Assembly (NCBI GenBank): GCA_019638845.1
Contig: JAHBSZ010000003.1
Location: forward strand, 372,001 to 436,000
Source: Salinibacterium sp.
GTDB lineage: Bacteria > Actinomycetota > Actinomycetes > Actinomycetales > Microbacteriaceae
DNA: 64,000 nucleotides
Direction of reading: 5' to 3'
A program made the translations under genes and the position numbers. The notes under the pieces were generated by a model, which saw only the letters and a program-made list of their open reading frames with translations, was not told the DNA's origin and did no database searches. Numbering within the stretch: position 1 is the first letter of the stretch; each line of letters begins with the position of its first letter. Positions 10,008 through 18,898 of the stretch are shown here, one piece after another.

Positions 10008-10504
10008 TGAACGTCCAACCAATCCGCAATCTTTCTGGCGACGCCCTCAAGCGGGCGGCGTGATGTATCGATGGTGAGCTGCGAGAGTCGGTCGTAGATC
10101 GGTTGCCGCGCTTGCACGAGCGCCCGCCACGCACCGATCCCGTCCTTGACGAGTGGGCGCTTCCCGCCAGCAATACGCGCCTCGACGGCCTCTGGTGACA
10201 CCGTGAGTTGCACGACCCGAAGTTCGGAGAGGAGGGCTTGAGTGGCGGGGTCGAGCACCGCGCCGCCACCCAGAGTCACGATTGCCTCTTCCCTGAGCGC
10301 CGCGGCAACGACGTCCCGCTCGATCTCCCTGAAGTGCGGTTCACCGTACTTTTCGAAGATCTCAGCGATGGGGCCGTGCGACTCGACAATTCGCCGATCC
10401 GTGTCGATGAGGGGCACGTCCAGCAGCCGCGCCAAACGCTTGCCGGTACGTGTCTTTCCGGCGCCCGGAGCGCCGATCAAGACAACGACGGCGCGCTCAC
10501 TCAC
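10004..10504 (-). CDS. aroK: Shikimate kinase
   Basis: It phosphorylates shikimate. The protein is 166 aa with a Walker A motif [15 protein letters not shown] near the N terminus, the substrate segment DTDRRI, the GGGAV loop and the lid region AGGKRPLV. The GTG start ([11 protein letters not shown]) at 10504 overlaps the aroC stop by 8 nt. Longer in-frame sequence upstream lies in aroC and looks like shadow sequence. aroB follows with a 4-nt overlap. Confidence 0.96.
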   Translation of the reverse strand: MSERAVVVLIGAPGAGKTRTGKRLARLLDVPLIDTDRRIVESHGPIAEIFEKYGEPHFREIERDVVAAALREEAIVTLGGGAVLDPATQALLSELRVVQLTVSPEAVEARIAGGKRPLVKDGIGAWRALVQARQPIYDRLSQLTIDTSRRPLEGVARKIADWLDVQ

Positions 10505-11702
10505 CGGCAGAGGCCGAGGCCGAAGTGAGGGCATCCGGGATCGAGGCGAGATAGGCCTCGAGATTGCGTTTGGTCTCGCCGAGCGAGTCGCCGCCACATT
10601 TCTCCAGCACCGCGTTGGCGAGCACGAGCGCGACCATGGCTTCGGCAACGACTCCCGCTGCCGGAACCGCGCACACATCGGAACGCTGGTGGTGTGCTTC
10701 AGCGGCACCTCCGGTGGCAACGTCGACCGTACGTAGCGCGTGCGGGACCGTCGAAATCGGCTTCATCGCCGCGCTGACCCGAAGAAGAGTTCCGGTGCTC
10801 ATTCCACCTTCGGTGCCACCCGCGCGATCAGACAGCCGGGTGATTCCGTCGGCACCCATTACAAGTTCATCGTGTGCTTGCGAACCGCGGCGGGCTGCGG
10901 TCGTGAATCCATCGCCAATCTCGACACCCTTGATGGCTTGGATGCCCATCAGTGCGCCAGCAAGCTGCGAGTCGAGGCGCTTGTCCCAGTGAGTGTACGA
11001 ACCCAGCCCCGGCGGCAAACCGTAGGCAAGTACCTCAATGACGCCACCGAGCGTGTCGCCGTCGTCGTGAGCCCGGTCCACCTCGGCGACCATCAATGCC
11101 GACGTCGCCGGATCAAAGCAGCGCAGGAGGTCGGCGTCGAGGGCGGGGACATCCTCCGGCGTGGGCAACGCCGAACCTTCCGGTACGCGCACCGTTCCGA
11201 TCGACAACACATGGCTGACTATGCGAATGCCTAGTTCCGCGAGGAACGAGCGTGCAATCGCTCCGAGCGCGACCCGCGCGGCGGTTTCCCGAGCGCTCGC
11301 GCGCTCCAAAACGTTGCGCGCCTCCGGAAAGTCGTACTTCTGCATCCCCACAAGGTCGGCGTGTCCGGGGCGAGGGCGCGTGAGTGGGGCACCCCGACCC
11401 TTAGGGAACGTATCCGGGTCGACCGGGGTGGCGCTCATGACATCGACCCAACGGTGCCATTCGGTATTGCCGATGCGCAGAGCGATGGGGCTACCCATCG
11501 AGAAACCGAGTCGGATACCGCCACTGATCGTGAGCTCGTCCTGTTCAAACTTCATGCGCGCGCCACGGCCATAGCCGAGTGACCGACGTTTCATGTCCGA
11601 TTGAATAGCCTCGGGCGACACCGGGACGCCCGCAGGGAGGCCCTCCAGAATGGCCACGAGCTCTGGACCGTGCGACTCACCAGCAGTCAACCAACGAAGC
11701 AT
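10497..11702 (-). CDS. aroC: Chorismate synthase
   Basis: It makes chorismate from EPSP using reduced FMN. The protein is 401 aa. Signature motifs are the N-terminal [22 protein letters not shown], the central AREVAARVA-like stretch ([16 protein letters not shown]) and the C-terminal [21 protein letters not shown]. The C terminus is an Ala/Ser-rich tail. The ATG start is 3 nt after the aroE stop and the gene is cotranscribed with aroK. Confidence 0.97.
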   Translation of the reverse strand: MLRWLTAGESHGPELVAILEGLPAGVPVSPEAIQSDMKRRSLGYGRGARMKFEQDELTISGGIRLGFSMGSPIALRIGNTEWHRWVDVMSATPVDPDTFPKGRGAPLTRPRPGHADLVGMQKYDFPEARNVLERASARETAARVALGAIARSFLAELGIRIVSHVLSIGTVRVPEGSALPTPEDVPALDADLLRCFDPATSALMVAEVDRAHDDGDTLGGVIEVLAYGLPPGLGSYTHWDKRLDSQLAGALMGIQAIKGVEIGDGFTTAARRGSQAHDELVMGADGITRLSDRAGGTEGGMSTGTLLRVSAAMKPISTVPHALRTVDVATGGAAEAHHQRSDVCAVPAAGVVAEAMVALVLANAVLEKCGGDSLGETKRNLEAYLASIPDALTSASASAGE

Positions 11703-11705
11703 GCG

Positions 11706-12536
11706 TCAATACTCCCAGACCGACGCGCGCATGGCCGCCACGACGGCGTCCTCGTTGTGGAGCTCGAGATCGGGATCGCCAGCAACGAAGATGCGCACCT
11801 GCCCCACCGCTTGGTTGAGCAGCAGCTCGATTCCGGAAATCACCGTGCCCCCGGCATCCGTCCATTGCCGCGCGAGCTCGCTCGGCCACGGGTCGTACGC
11901 GACATCGAAGAGCACGGATGCCCGCCGTACGCTCTCGGAGAACACGAGGTCGTTCTCGCCGCCCGGCAACGTGCTCACTACCGCGTCGGCAGTTCCGTCC
12001 GGAACGCCCCACGGAACCACGGTGACCTCGATCTCGAGTTCGTCGCCGAGCGTCACGAGCGGGCCCGCCTTTGCGGGATTCCGCGCCGCAAGGACTACCT
12101 GGGTAGCGCCGAGCCCCGCCACCCCGGCGATCACGGACGCTGCGGTGGCACCCGAACCAAGCACATGTACGACCGCGAGGGAGGCCACGCCCGCCTCACG
12201 GAACGAACGCTGCACGCCGTAGACGTCGGTGTTGAAACCGCGTACGCCCGACGCGGTGAACAGTACGGTGTTCGCACCGCCAACCAAGTCCACGAGCGGT
12301 GCTCGCCAATCGAGAAGTGGTATCACCTCCCGCTTGAGCGGCATTGTCAGCGAGAGCCCACGCCAATCGTCGCCCCTCGATGCCATGAAGTCAGGAAGAT
12401 CTTCGCCCGTGATGTCGATCGCCTCGTACTGCCAATCGACGCCGAGCACCCCATAGGCGGCGCGCTGGATCTGCGGTGACTTCGAATGCGAGATCGGCGA
12501 TCCCAACACAGCGAGCTTCGAGCGTGCGCTATCCAC
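11706..12536 (-). CDS. aroE: Shikimate dehydrogenase (AroE family)
   Basis: It reduces 3-dehydroshikimate with NADPH. The 276 aa protein has the substrate site LGSPISHSKSPQIQRAAY, the catalytic-region sequence SLTMPLKREVIPLLD, GGANTVLF and FNTDVYG, and a dinucleotide-binding loop VLGSGATAAS. The start is GTG at 12536, 9 nt after the mltG stop. Together with aroC, aroK, aroB and aroQ it gives five of the seven shikimate steps in this window; DAHP synthase and EPSP synthase are elsewhere. Confidence 0.96.
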   Translation of the reverse strand: MDSARSKLAVLGSPISHSKSPQIQRAAYGVLGVDWQYEAIDITGEDLPDFMASRGDDWRGLSLTMPLKREVIPLLDWRAPLVDLVGGANTVLFTASGVRGFNTDVYGVQRSFREAGVASLAVVHVLGSGATAASVIAGVAGLGATQVVLAARNPAKAGPLVTLGDELEIEVTVVPWGVPDGTADAVVSTLPGGENDLVFSESVRRASVLFDVAYDPWPSELARQWTDAGGTVISGIELLLNQAVGQVRIFVAGDPDLELHNEDAVVAAMRASVWEY

Positions 12537-12545
12537 AAGCCATAC

Positions 12546-13985
12546 TCACTGGCAGTACGTGGCGTTCTCGGCGCTCGCGTCACACCAGGCCAGTAGCTGG
12601 TCCACTGCCGTCTGGTGTTCGTCCGCGGTCTCGGAGAAGACCGTCTCCCCCGTCGCCAGGTTGATCGGCACAAAGAAGAGCCACGGACCGTCAGCCGGGT
12701 GCAGGGCCGCGTTGATCGCGTCATCCCCTGGCAAACCGATCGGCCCCACCGGGAGGCCGGGGTTCGCGTAGGTGTTGTAGAGGTTCGAGGCATCCGCGCG
12801 CTCTTCGGGCTCTGTCCACACGCTGTCCAGACGACCAGTCCCATACGCGACCGTGGCATCGGACTGAAGGTTGATTCCCTGTTCGATGCGATTCTGGAAA
12901 ACCCGGGAAATTTTGGCGAAGTCATCGATATTCGAACCAGCTTCGCGCTGAATTATCGATGCCAGGCGAACCACGTCCCAGCGCTGATCGACCGAGACTC
13001 CGGCCTTGTCCAAGCGAGACATCATTTCGTCGACAAGCCTTTGCAGGATGTCGTGTGCGGTTTCGGTGCCATCGAGTTCGTACGTCGCCGGGAAGAGGAA
13101 GCCTTCTAGGGTCGTCGCTTCGGCGGGGAGCCCAAACGAAGAGACGTCTGCCGCCGCCGCTTGAACTTCTTCGAGAGGGATGCCGGTCGTTGCCGCGATC
13201 GTCTCCAGCGCGTTAGGTAGCACCGTACCCTCGGTGATGAGCAGGCGGTCAGTGACCTTGTTCGCCTCGTCTTGCAGAGCAGCAACCGCAGACGCGGCGC
13301 TCATTTGTTTCTGAAGACTCCAGTTTCCCGGAGTGAACGTGATGTCGGGGTTCTCGACGAGGTAGTTGTATACCGCGTCATACGTCATTGTTACGCCCGC
13401 TTCGTGCAGGGTTACTGCGACGTCGGAACCGATGTCGCCCGACTTAATCGAGACGATAGTCTCCTCGCCGTTGCCGGTTCCCTCGAAGTCGTTGGGCAAC
13501 GGAATTCCCAGCAGCGCTCGAACCTGCTCGTTGTAGTTGAACCAGCCGTAGGCTGCGACACCTCCAGCCGCACCAAGGACCAGCACGATCGGCAATGTGA
13601 TCTTCAGCCAGAGCAGGCTGCGCTTCTTCTTGGGCGCTCCAGACCCGGTGCGGGATCCGCCGCCTCCGTTGCTGGAACCACCACGCCCGCCACGGCGCTT
13701 ACCCTCGCTCTCGCGAGCGGCCCGACGACTCATCGGTTGATCCGCCGGCACCTCGGGATAGGCCTGAGTTGGCGGATAGCGGTCGGCTGCAGCCGAGGCA
13801 GCCACCGGCTCCGCAGGCGGGGTTGCGTCGGCGAAGAGGTCCGCGAACGGGTCTTCGGATGCCGGAGCTTGTTCGGTCGATGGCGGTGCCGCCACAGGTG
13901 CTGCTTCGGGCGTTGCTTCGGGCGCGGAATCCTCGTTCGTCGGCTTTGGTGTGAAGAGGTCTTCCCAGCTCGGTTCGTTCGCCAT
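12546..13985 (-). CDS. mltG: Endolytic peptidoglycan transglycosylase MltG
   Basis: MltG cuts nascent glycan strands at the membrane. The 479 aa protein has a long disordered N-terminal region rich in Pro/Ala/Glu (about 1-85), a basic Gly/Ser/Arg stretch ending PKKKRS, one TM segment (about 130-147) and an extracytoplasmic LysM-like plus YceG domain. The catalytic glutamate lies in ASIIQREAGSNIDDFAK. The long acidic cytoplasmic tail is typical of actinobacterial MltG and may be a protein-interaction or phosphorylation region (inference). The ATG is at 13985. Confidence 0.95.
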   Translation of the reverse strand: MANEPSWEDLFTPKPTNEDSAPEATPEAAPVAAPPSTEQAPASEDPFADLFADATPPAEPVAASAAADRYPPTQAYPEVPADQPMSRRAARESEGKRRGGRGGSSNGGGGSRTGSGAPKKKRSLLWLKITLPIVLVLGAAGGVAAYGWFNYNEQVRALLGIPLPNDFEGTGNGEETIVSIKSGDIGSDVAVTLHEAGVTMTYDAVYNYLVENPDITFTPGNWSLQKQMSAASAVAALQDEANKVTDRLLITEGTVLPNALETIAATTGIPLEEVQAAAADVSSFGLPAEATTLEGFLFPATYELDGTETAHDILQRLVDEMMSRLDKAGVSVDQRWDVVRLASIIQREAGSNIDDFAKISRVFQNRIEQGINLQSDATVAYGTGRLDSVWTEPEERADASNLYNTYANPGLPVGPIGLPGDDAINAALHPADGPWLFFVPINLATGETVFSETADEHQTAVDQLLAWCDASAENATYCQ

Positions 13986-13987
13986 AC

Positions 13988-14464
13988 CTATGGTCCTTCG
14001 TCCGGGTCTGCACGGGGCGGATCAACAATGGCGCCGGGTGGTGAATCGGCCGAACGCTCGAAGTCGAGGGCGTGCTGCAAAATTATAACGGCGGCAACCT
14101 GATCAATCACGGAACGCGAGTTTCGCGACGTTCGTCCGGATGCCCGCAGCGCCGCTTGCGCGGACACCGTCGACAGCCGCTCATCGACCATTCGCACCGG
14201 TGCCGGCTGCACGCTCGCAAGTTCGCGTGCAAACTCTCGAGCATCCTGCGTGGACGCGGTCTCGCGCCCAGACAGTGCGATCGGCAGGCCAACCACGAAC
14301 TCGACGACGTCCCATTCGATTCCGAGTTCGGCTATCCGGGCCAGATCACCGGGACCTCGTTTCACCGTCTCCACGGGCGTCGCGAGCATTCCGTACGGAT
14401 CGCTGCGGGCCACGCCGATCCGCGCTGTTCCCACATCGACGCCGAGGCGCACTCCCGACCGCAC
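13988..14464 (-). CDS. ruvX: YqgF/RuvX-family Holliday-junction resolvase-like nuclease
   Basis: This 158 aa RNase H-fold protein belongs to the YqgF family, implicated in 16S rRNA 5' end maturation and Holliday-junction resolution. Visible are VRLGVDVGTARIGVARSDPYG (catalytic Asp), VEFVVGLPIALSG, VRMVDERLSTVSA (catalytic Glu) and VIDQVAAVIILQ (catalytic Asp). The GTG at 14464 is chosen because it overlaps the alaS stop and the family starts at this point; a second GTG 12 nt downstream is possible. It is the partner gene between alaS and mltG in most actinobacteria. Confidence 0.93.
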   Translation of the reverse strand: MRSGVRLGVDVGTARIGVARSDPYGMLATPVETVKRGPGDLARIAELGIEWDVVEFVVGLPIALSGRETASTQDAREFARELASVQPAPVRMVDERLSTVSAQAALRASGRTSRNSRSVIDQVAAVIILQHALDFERSADSPPGAIVDPPRADPDEGP

Positions 14465-14468
14465 AGTC

Positions 14469-17123
14469 CTAACCCGCGATGGCCGCGGTGATCGCGTCGA
14501 GAGCAGACGGAATCGCGGCGAGGTCAGCCCCGCCACCTTGGGCTATATCGTCCTTGCCGCCGCCGCCACCACCGAGAATGCCGGCAGCGGTCTTCGCCAA
14601 CGCACCAGCCTTAACCCCTGCGGCGCGCGAGGCTTCGTTCGTAGCAACAATCACCGCGGGCTTGCCCGCGACATCCGCGGCAAGAGCGACGACCGCCGCG
14701 TCAGCTCCGAGCTGTCCACGCAGGCCGGTTACCAAGCCGCGCAGGTCGTCAGCCGAACCGAGGGATCCCACGTACTCGGCAACGAGCGAGATCGCTCCGA
14801 CTCTACGAGCGGTAGCAACGAGCGCGGGTATCCGCTGACCCAATTGCGCAGACTCGTAATCGGCGATCTTCCGTTCAGCGGCCTTAAGGTCTGCCACCAG
14901 CGACGCAATCCGATCGGGCAACTGCTCCCGCGGGGTCTTGAGCGTACTTGTCAGTTCGGAGACGATAGCGCGCTCGGCGGCCAGATCGCGGAAAGCCTCG
15001 ATCCCTACGAGCGACTCGATGCGTCGATTGGACGAGCCAACCGACGACTCACCGACAAGATTGATGAGTCCGACCTCAGAGGAGCGCGTCACGTGAGTGC
15101 CCGCACACAACTCGAGCGACCACGGACCACCGATCTCCACGACTCGCACTGTGTCGCCATACTTCTCGCTGAACAGCGCCATCGCGCCGAGGGCTTTCGC
15201 CTGATCCAACGGCAGGATCCGCGTGGTGACCTCGAGGTTGTCACGCACAGCGTTGTTGGCGACCTCTTCGATCTCGGTCTTCGTCGCATGCGACAGCGCC
15301 TGATTCCAGGAGAAGTCGAGGCGCATGTAGCCGGCCTTGTTGTATGAACCGGATTGGTGCGCGTCCGGGCCGAGGATCTGGCGCAGGGCAGCGTGAATCA
15401 AGTGGGTGGCGGAGTGCGCCTGCGTTGCGCCACGACGCCATTCCGGATCGACGATGCTCGTCGCGGCATCCCCCACACCCACCTCACCCGAGGTCACCTG
15501 CACCTTATGGCTCACAAGTCCCTTGACCGGGCGCTGCACATCGAGAACCTCGAGCTCGAAGCCCGCGCCGACGATCGTGCCGGCATCGGCCTCCTGGCCA
15601 CCCGATTCCGGGTACAGCGAGGTTTCCGCGAGGATGACCTCCGCAATCTGTCCTGCCGTAGCCTTCGTCACCGATTCCCCGTCGACGATGAGCCCGAGCA
15701 CGCTCGTCTCGGTCGTGAGGTAGTCGTAGCCCGTGAAGACGGTCTCGCCCTGTGCGCGGAAAGCGCTGTAGACCGAGAGATCGGCGAGGTGCTGCTTCTT
15801 CGACTTCGCATCGGCCTTTGCGATGGTGCGCTGGTGATTCATGAGCGAATCGAAGGCGTCGCGGTCGATGTTGAGCCCGGCTTCTTCGGCAATCTCGAGC
15901 GTGAGGTCGATCGGGAAGCCGTACGTGTCGTGCAAGAGGAACGTCGTGTCGGCAGGCAATTCCTTCGCGCCCGCCTGCTGGGCACGGGAGACCGCGAGGT
16001 CGAGGATGCTCGTGCCGCTCGCGAGCGTGCGCAGGAAGGTCTCCTCCTCCGCGAGAGCAAGGCGTGAGATGCGGTCGAAGTCGCTAGAAACCTCGGGGTA
16101 CTGCGCCTTCATCGCGTCACGGGACGCGGGAAACAGTTCGGCGAATGTCGGGTCTTCGACACCCAGAAGTCGCATGGAGCGGACCGTGCGGCGCATGAGA
16201 CGGCGCAGGATGTAGCCGCGACCATCGTTCGCAGGAGCAACACCGTCTGACATGAGCATGAGACTTGAGCGAACGTGGTCGGCGATGACGCGCATCCGGA
16301 CATCATCAACATGATTGGCACCGTACTTGCGCTTCGACAATTCCGCAGCCTTGTCGAGAACCGGGCGAACTTGGTCGATCTCGTACATGTTCTCGACGCC
16401 CTGTTTGAGGAACGCGACGCGCTCCATGCCCATACCGGTGTCGATGTTCTTCTTCGGCAGCTCGCCGAGGATCTCGAAGTTCTTGCCGCTCCCTTCGCCA
16501 CGCAGATACTGCATGAAGACGAGATTCCAGATTTCCACGTATCGGTCATCATCGGTGGCGGGACCGCCGTCGATTCCGTACTCAGGGCCGCGGTCGAAGA
16601 AGATCTCCGAGCAGGGGCCGGCCGGGCCAGGTTGGCCGGTGGACCAGTAGTTGGTGTCCATGTCGAGGCGTTGGATGCGTTCATCCGGAAGCCCAGCGGT
16701 CTTCTTCCAAAAGTTGACCGCATCATCGTCGTCTTTGTAAACCGTGACCCAGAGATCCTTTGGTTCGAAGCCGAGCCCACCCTCCGACTCGCTACTGGTA
16801 AGGAGCTCCCATGCGTACTCGATCGCCTGTTCCTTGAAGTAGTCGCCAAACGAGAAGTTGCCGTTCATTTGGAAGAACGTGCCGTGACGGGGCGTCTTAC
16901 CGACCTCCTCGATATCGAGGGTTCGGATGCACTTCTGCACGCTTGTCGCGCGTGGATACGGCGCCGGGACCAGCCCGGTGAGGTAAGGCACGAACGGGAC
17001 CATACCGGCGACAGTGAAGAGCAGTGTGGGATCGTCGCTCACCAACGACGCGGAGGGCACGATGGTGTGCCCGCGGTCGCCGAAATAGTTGAGCCAGCGG
17101 TTCTGGATGTCAGCGGTGTACAT
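14469..17123 (-). CDS. alaS: Alanyl-tRNA synthetase
   Basis: It charges tRNA-Ala and edits Ser/Gly mischarging. The 884 aa length is full. The class II catalytic core starts at the N terminus (HTIVPSASLVSDDPTLLFTV). The editing domain has HSATHLIHAALRQ and CAGTHVTRSSEVG, both metal-site halves. The C-terminal C-Ala/DHHA1 region has GGGGGGKDDIAQGG. ATG at 17123. A hairpin in the leader (17127-17158) can cover the AGGA Shine-Dalgarno. Confidence 0.98.
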   Translation of the reverse strand: MYTADIQNRWLNYFGDRGHTIVPSASLVSDDPTLLFTVAGMVPFVPYLTGLVPAPYPRATSVQKCIRTLDIEEVGKTPRHGTFFQMNGNFSFGDYFKEQAIEYAWELLTSSESEGGLGFEPKDLWVTVYKDDDDAVNFWKKTAGLPDERIQRLDMDTNYWSTGQPGPAGPCSEIFFDRGPEYGIDGGPATDDDRYVEIWNLVFMQYLRGEGSGKNFEILGELPKKNIDTGMGMERVAFLKQGVENMYEIDQVRPVLDKAAELSKRKYGANHVDDVRMRVIADHVRSSLMLMSDGVAPANDGRGYILRRLMRRTVRSMRLLGVEDPTFAELFPASRDAMKAQYPEVSSDFDRISRLALAEEETFLRTLASGTSILDLAVSRAQQAGAKELPADTTFLLHDTYGFPIDLTLEIAEEAGLNIDRDAFDSLMNHQRTIAKADAKSKKQHLADLSVYSAFRAQGETVFTGYDYLTTETSVLGLIVDGESVTKATAGQIAEVILAETSLYPESGGQEADAGTIVGAGFELEVLDVQRPVKGLVSHKVQVTSGEVGVGDAATSIVDPEWRRGATQAHSATHLIHAALRQILGPDAHQSGSYNKAGYMRLDFSWNQALSHATKTEIEEVANNAVRDNLEVTTRILPLDQAKALGAMALFSEKYGDTVRVVEIGGPWSLELCAGTHVTRSSEVGLINLVGESSVGSSNRRIESLVGIEAFRDLAAERAIVSELTSTLKTPREQLPDRIASLVADLKAAERKIADYESAQLGQRIPALVATARRVGAISLVAEYVGSLGSADDLRGLVTGLRGQLGADAAVVALAADVAGKPAVIVATNEASRAAGVKAGALAKTAAGILGGGGGGKDDIAQGGGADLAAIPSALDAITAAIAG

Positions 17124-17126
17124 GGT

Positions 17127-17158
17127 GGTCCTGGAGTATGTAGTCGGACGACAGGACC
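17127..17158 (-). promoter_or_regulatory. RBS-sequestering hairpin in the alaS leader
   Basis: On the minus strand GGTCCTG (17158-17152) pairs perfectly with CAGGACC (17133-17127) across an 18-nt loop. The 3' arm contains AGGA, the only Shine-Dalgarno-like sequence before the alaS ATG at 17123. Folding would therefore block initiation. The sequence shows the pairing; a regulatory role is inference. Confidence 0.45.
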
Positions 17159-17180
17159 CGGCGGTCGAGCCTGTCGAGAT

Positions 17181-17405
17181 CTAGCGGGAGCGTTTGAGGT
17201 CGGCGATAACGTCTTCGGCCTCGGCCACGGCAGCGCGCAATTCGGCTTCGCGGGCCTTGTAGCCGTCGACCACGGCGCTGCCGAACTCCTTGGCCTTGCT
17301 GTCAACATCGTCGAAGAACTTCTTGCCCTCTGGGGTCTTCGAGACCTGGTGGGCGACGACGAAACCGGCGACAACGCCAGCGGCGAGCAAAAGAATGCCC
17401 TTCAT
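17181..17405 (-). CDS. Small YtxH-like membrane protein
   Basis: This 74 aa protein has one N-terminal TM helix (MKGILLLAAGVVAGFVVAHQ) and a charged helical tail (KAKEFGSAVVDGYKAREAEL), resembling short YtxH/DUF-type envelope proteins. The ATG is at 17405, preceded by AAGGAGCTC. It lies 57 nt upstream of alaS and 49 nt downstream of the DUF948 gene, a pairing common upstream of alaS in actinobacteria. Function is unknown. Confidence 0.8.
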   Translation of the reverse strand: MKGILLLAAGVVAGFVVAHQVSKTPEGKKFFDDVDSKAKEFGSAVVDGYKAREAELRAAVAEAEDVIADLKRSR

Positions 17406-17454
17406 GATGAGCTCCTTGGTGAGTCGATGGTGCGGATGGAAGAGTGCTTCCAGC

Positions 17455-17832
17455 TTAGTTCTTCGACGCGCGACGCTTCCGGTCTGGACGTAGGCCGAGC
17501 ACTGCCGCGCGTACGCCCGCGGAGAACCCGGCGAGCTTGATGAGCGGACCGCCAACGGTTGCGGCAAACAGCGCCACGAGCGCGGACACGTTGCCGGTCG
17601 TCTCCTCGACACTGCTTGTGATCGAGTCGACCCGGGCGAGTTGTTTGTTTGTCTCGCTGATCGTGGTGGTTGCTTCCTCAAGCAACGGGGTGATGTTGTC
17701 GCTGAGCCCCTTGATCGCGTCGCTCGTCTCGTCAAAAACGCGACCAAGTTTCACGAGCGGCACCGCAAGTAGGCCCACGAGCACCGCGAAGATTCCGGCC
17801 GCGATGAGTCCCGCAATGTCTCCACCAGTCAT
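17455..17832 (-). CDS. DUF948 domain-containing membrane protein
   Basis: This 125 aa protein has an N-terminal TM helix (GDIAGLIAAGIFAVLVGLLAVPLVKLG), then a coiled-coil-like helix rich in Thr/Ser/Asp (FDETSDAIKGLSDNITPLLEEA), a second hydrophobic stretch (LVALFAATVGGPLIKLAGF) and a basic tail. This is the DUF948 pattern, known from methyl-accepting-like but signalling-free envelope proteins. The ATG at 17832 begins MTGGDIAG. The neighbours are rpsD upstream and YtxH downstream. The function of the family is not established. Confidence 0.83.
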   Translation of the reverse strand: MTGGDIAGLIAAGIFAVLVGLLAVPLVKLGRVFDETSDAIKGLSDNITPLLEEATTTISETNKQLARVDSITSSVEETTGNVSALVALFAATVGGPLIKLAGFSAGVRAAVLGLRPDRKRRASKN

Positions 17833-17861
17833 GGCACCAACCCTAACGTTCTCGCCGCGAC

Positions 17862-17941
17862 CGAAAACGCAGGAGAAACGGCGCGGACGGGCATCCGGAT
17901 GCACAAAGCCGCCCGTACAGCGAAAATCTCCTGCGTTTTCG
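17862..17941. repeat. 80-bp inverted-arm element, copy 1
   Basis: The left arm CGAAAACGCAGGAGA (17862-17876) and right arm TCTCCTGCGTTTTCG (17927-17941) are perfect reverse complements; one more base pair extends each side. The core is exactly 50 nt and holds ACGGGC/GCCCGT (17887-17892 with 17911-17916) and the palindrome GCATCCGGATGC (17891-17902). It sits between the DUF948 start and the rpsD terminator. Two more copies of the same overall length occur near 55.2 and 56.3 kb. Confidence 0.85.
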
Positions 17942-17950
17942 GCGCAACAC

Positions 17951-17983
17951 AAAAGGGGCCGCGGCCGAAGCCACGACCCCTTT
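17951..17983 (-). terminator. Rho-independent terminator of rpsD
   Basis: On the minus strand AAAGGGGTCGTGGC pairs with GCCGCGGCCCCTTT across a TTCG tetraloop: 14 pairs, two of them G-U. It is followed by TGTGTTG, 13 nt after the rpsD stop. This is the strongest terminator in the window. Confidence 0.85.
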
Positions 17984-17996
17984 CGGGTGAATCGAG

Positions 17997-18626
17997 TTAG
18001 CGAGCCGCGTAGTACTCGACGACGAGCTGAACTTCGCAGGTCACGGGAACCTCGGAGCGCTTCGGGCGACGCACGAGACGTGCCTGGAGCTTGTCGATCT
18101 CGACCTCGAGGTAGCCCGGGGTCTTCGGGAGCACGTCGACGTGGCCACCGGCAGCGGCGACCTGGAAGATCTCCATGCCCTCGCTGCGCGGCTTGACGTG
18201 AACGAGCTGGCCCGGCTTGACGCGGAACGACGGGCGGTCGACGAGCTGGCCATCGACGAGGATGTGGCGGTGCACGACCATCTGGCGCGACTGCGCTGTG
18301 GTACGGGCGATCGCGGAGCGAACGAGAATCGCATCGAGACGCATCTCGAGCTGCTCGACCAAGTTCTCACCGGTCAGACCGGCGGCCTTGCGGGCCTCTT
18401 CGAACTGGATCTTGAGCTGGGCCTCGCGGATGCCGTACTGGGCGCGCAGGCGCTGCTTCTCGCGAAGACGAACCGCGTAGTCGCTGTCTTGCTTGCGCTT
18501 GGTGCGGCCGTGCTCACCGGGAGCGTATGGGCGCTTCTCGAGGTACTTGGCAGCCTTCGGAGTGAGGGCGATGCCCAGCGCACGCGAGAGGCGGGTCTTG
18601 CTACGGGTACGTGACTTGGTAGACAC
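17997..18626 (-). CDS. rpsD: 30S ribosomal protein S4
   Basis: S4 nucleates 30S assembly by binding the five-way junction of 16S rRNA. The protein is 209 aa with the basic N-terminal domain (STKSRTRSKTRLSRALG, KYLEKRPYAPGEHG) and the S4 RNA-binding domain (LEMRLDAILVRSAIARTTAQ, VVHRHILVDGQLVDRPS). The zinc-coordinating Cys cluster of some S4 forms is absent. The GTG at 18626 follows AAGGAACCT and gives the family length. It is monocistronic here, away from the alpha operon, with a 272-nt leader and its own terminator. Confidence 0.98.
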   Translation of the reverse strand: MSTKSRTRSKTRLSRALGIALTPKAAKYLEKRPYAPGEHGRTKRKQDSDYAVRLREKQRLRAQYGIREAQLKIQFEEARKAAGLTGENLVEQLEMRLDAILVRSAIARTTAQSRQMVVHRHILVDGQLVDRPSFRVKPGQLVHVKPRSEGMEIFQVAAAGGHVDVLPKTPGYLEVEIDKLQARLVRRPKRSEVPVTCEVQLVVEYYAAR

Positions 18627-18898
18627 AGGTTCCTTACTTGTCTGAGAACAGGGAATCCGGATGCTCGCGAGCACGCATGCGCGCGCAAAACAATTCCGGT
18701 GAAAAGTAGAGGGATGACCTTGCGGAACCCGATCGGCTAAATGACCAGAGTTCCTCGACCCATGATTTCGTTGCAGCCGCGCGCGAAAATCAGATCTTAG
18801 GCGGGGTCAAGGTTATCACAGCGTCGGGCTCAGAGGACTCGCAACACATACGCCGCCTCCCCCGGTGAGGCTCACGTTAGTGAGCGAGATTCGCTAAG
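18627..18898 (-). promoter_or_regulatory. Long structured leader / promoter region of rpsD
   Basis: This is the longest gene-free stretch in the window. It must hold the rpsD promoter; a TTGACC element is visible on the minus strand near 18806-18811, but no convincing -10 was found at standard spacing. Nearer the gene is a GC palindrome TGCTCGCGAGCA (18662-18673) beside an alternating GCGCGC run. A small hairpin GCTCAC-GTTA-GTGAGC (18870-18885) lies just past the rarA stop and may help end rarA transcription. S4 commonly autoregulates its mRNA. Confidence 0.4.

Noticed and set aside
17891-17902. GCATCCGGATGC, and the frequent word GGATGC/GCATCC through the window, as a signal motif
   Set aside because: The word is common but its number seems near what a 6-mer of this GC would give on both strands; a count against a background model would be needed to revive it.
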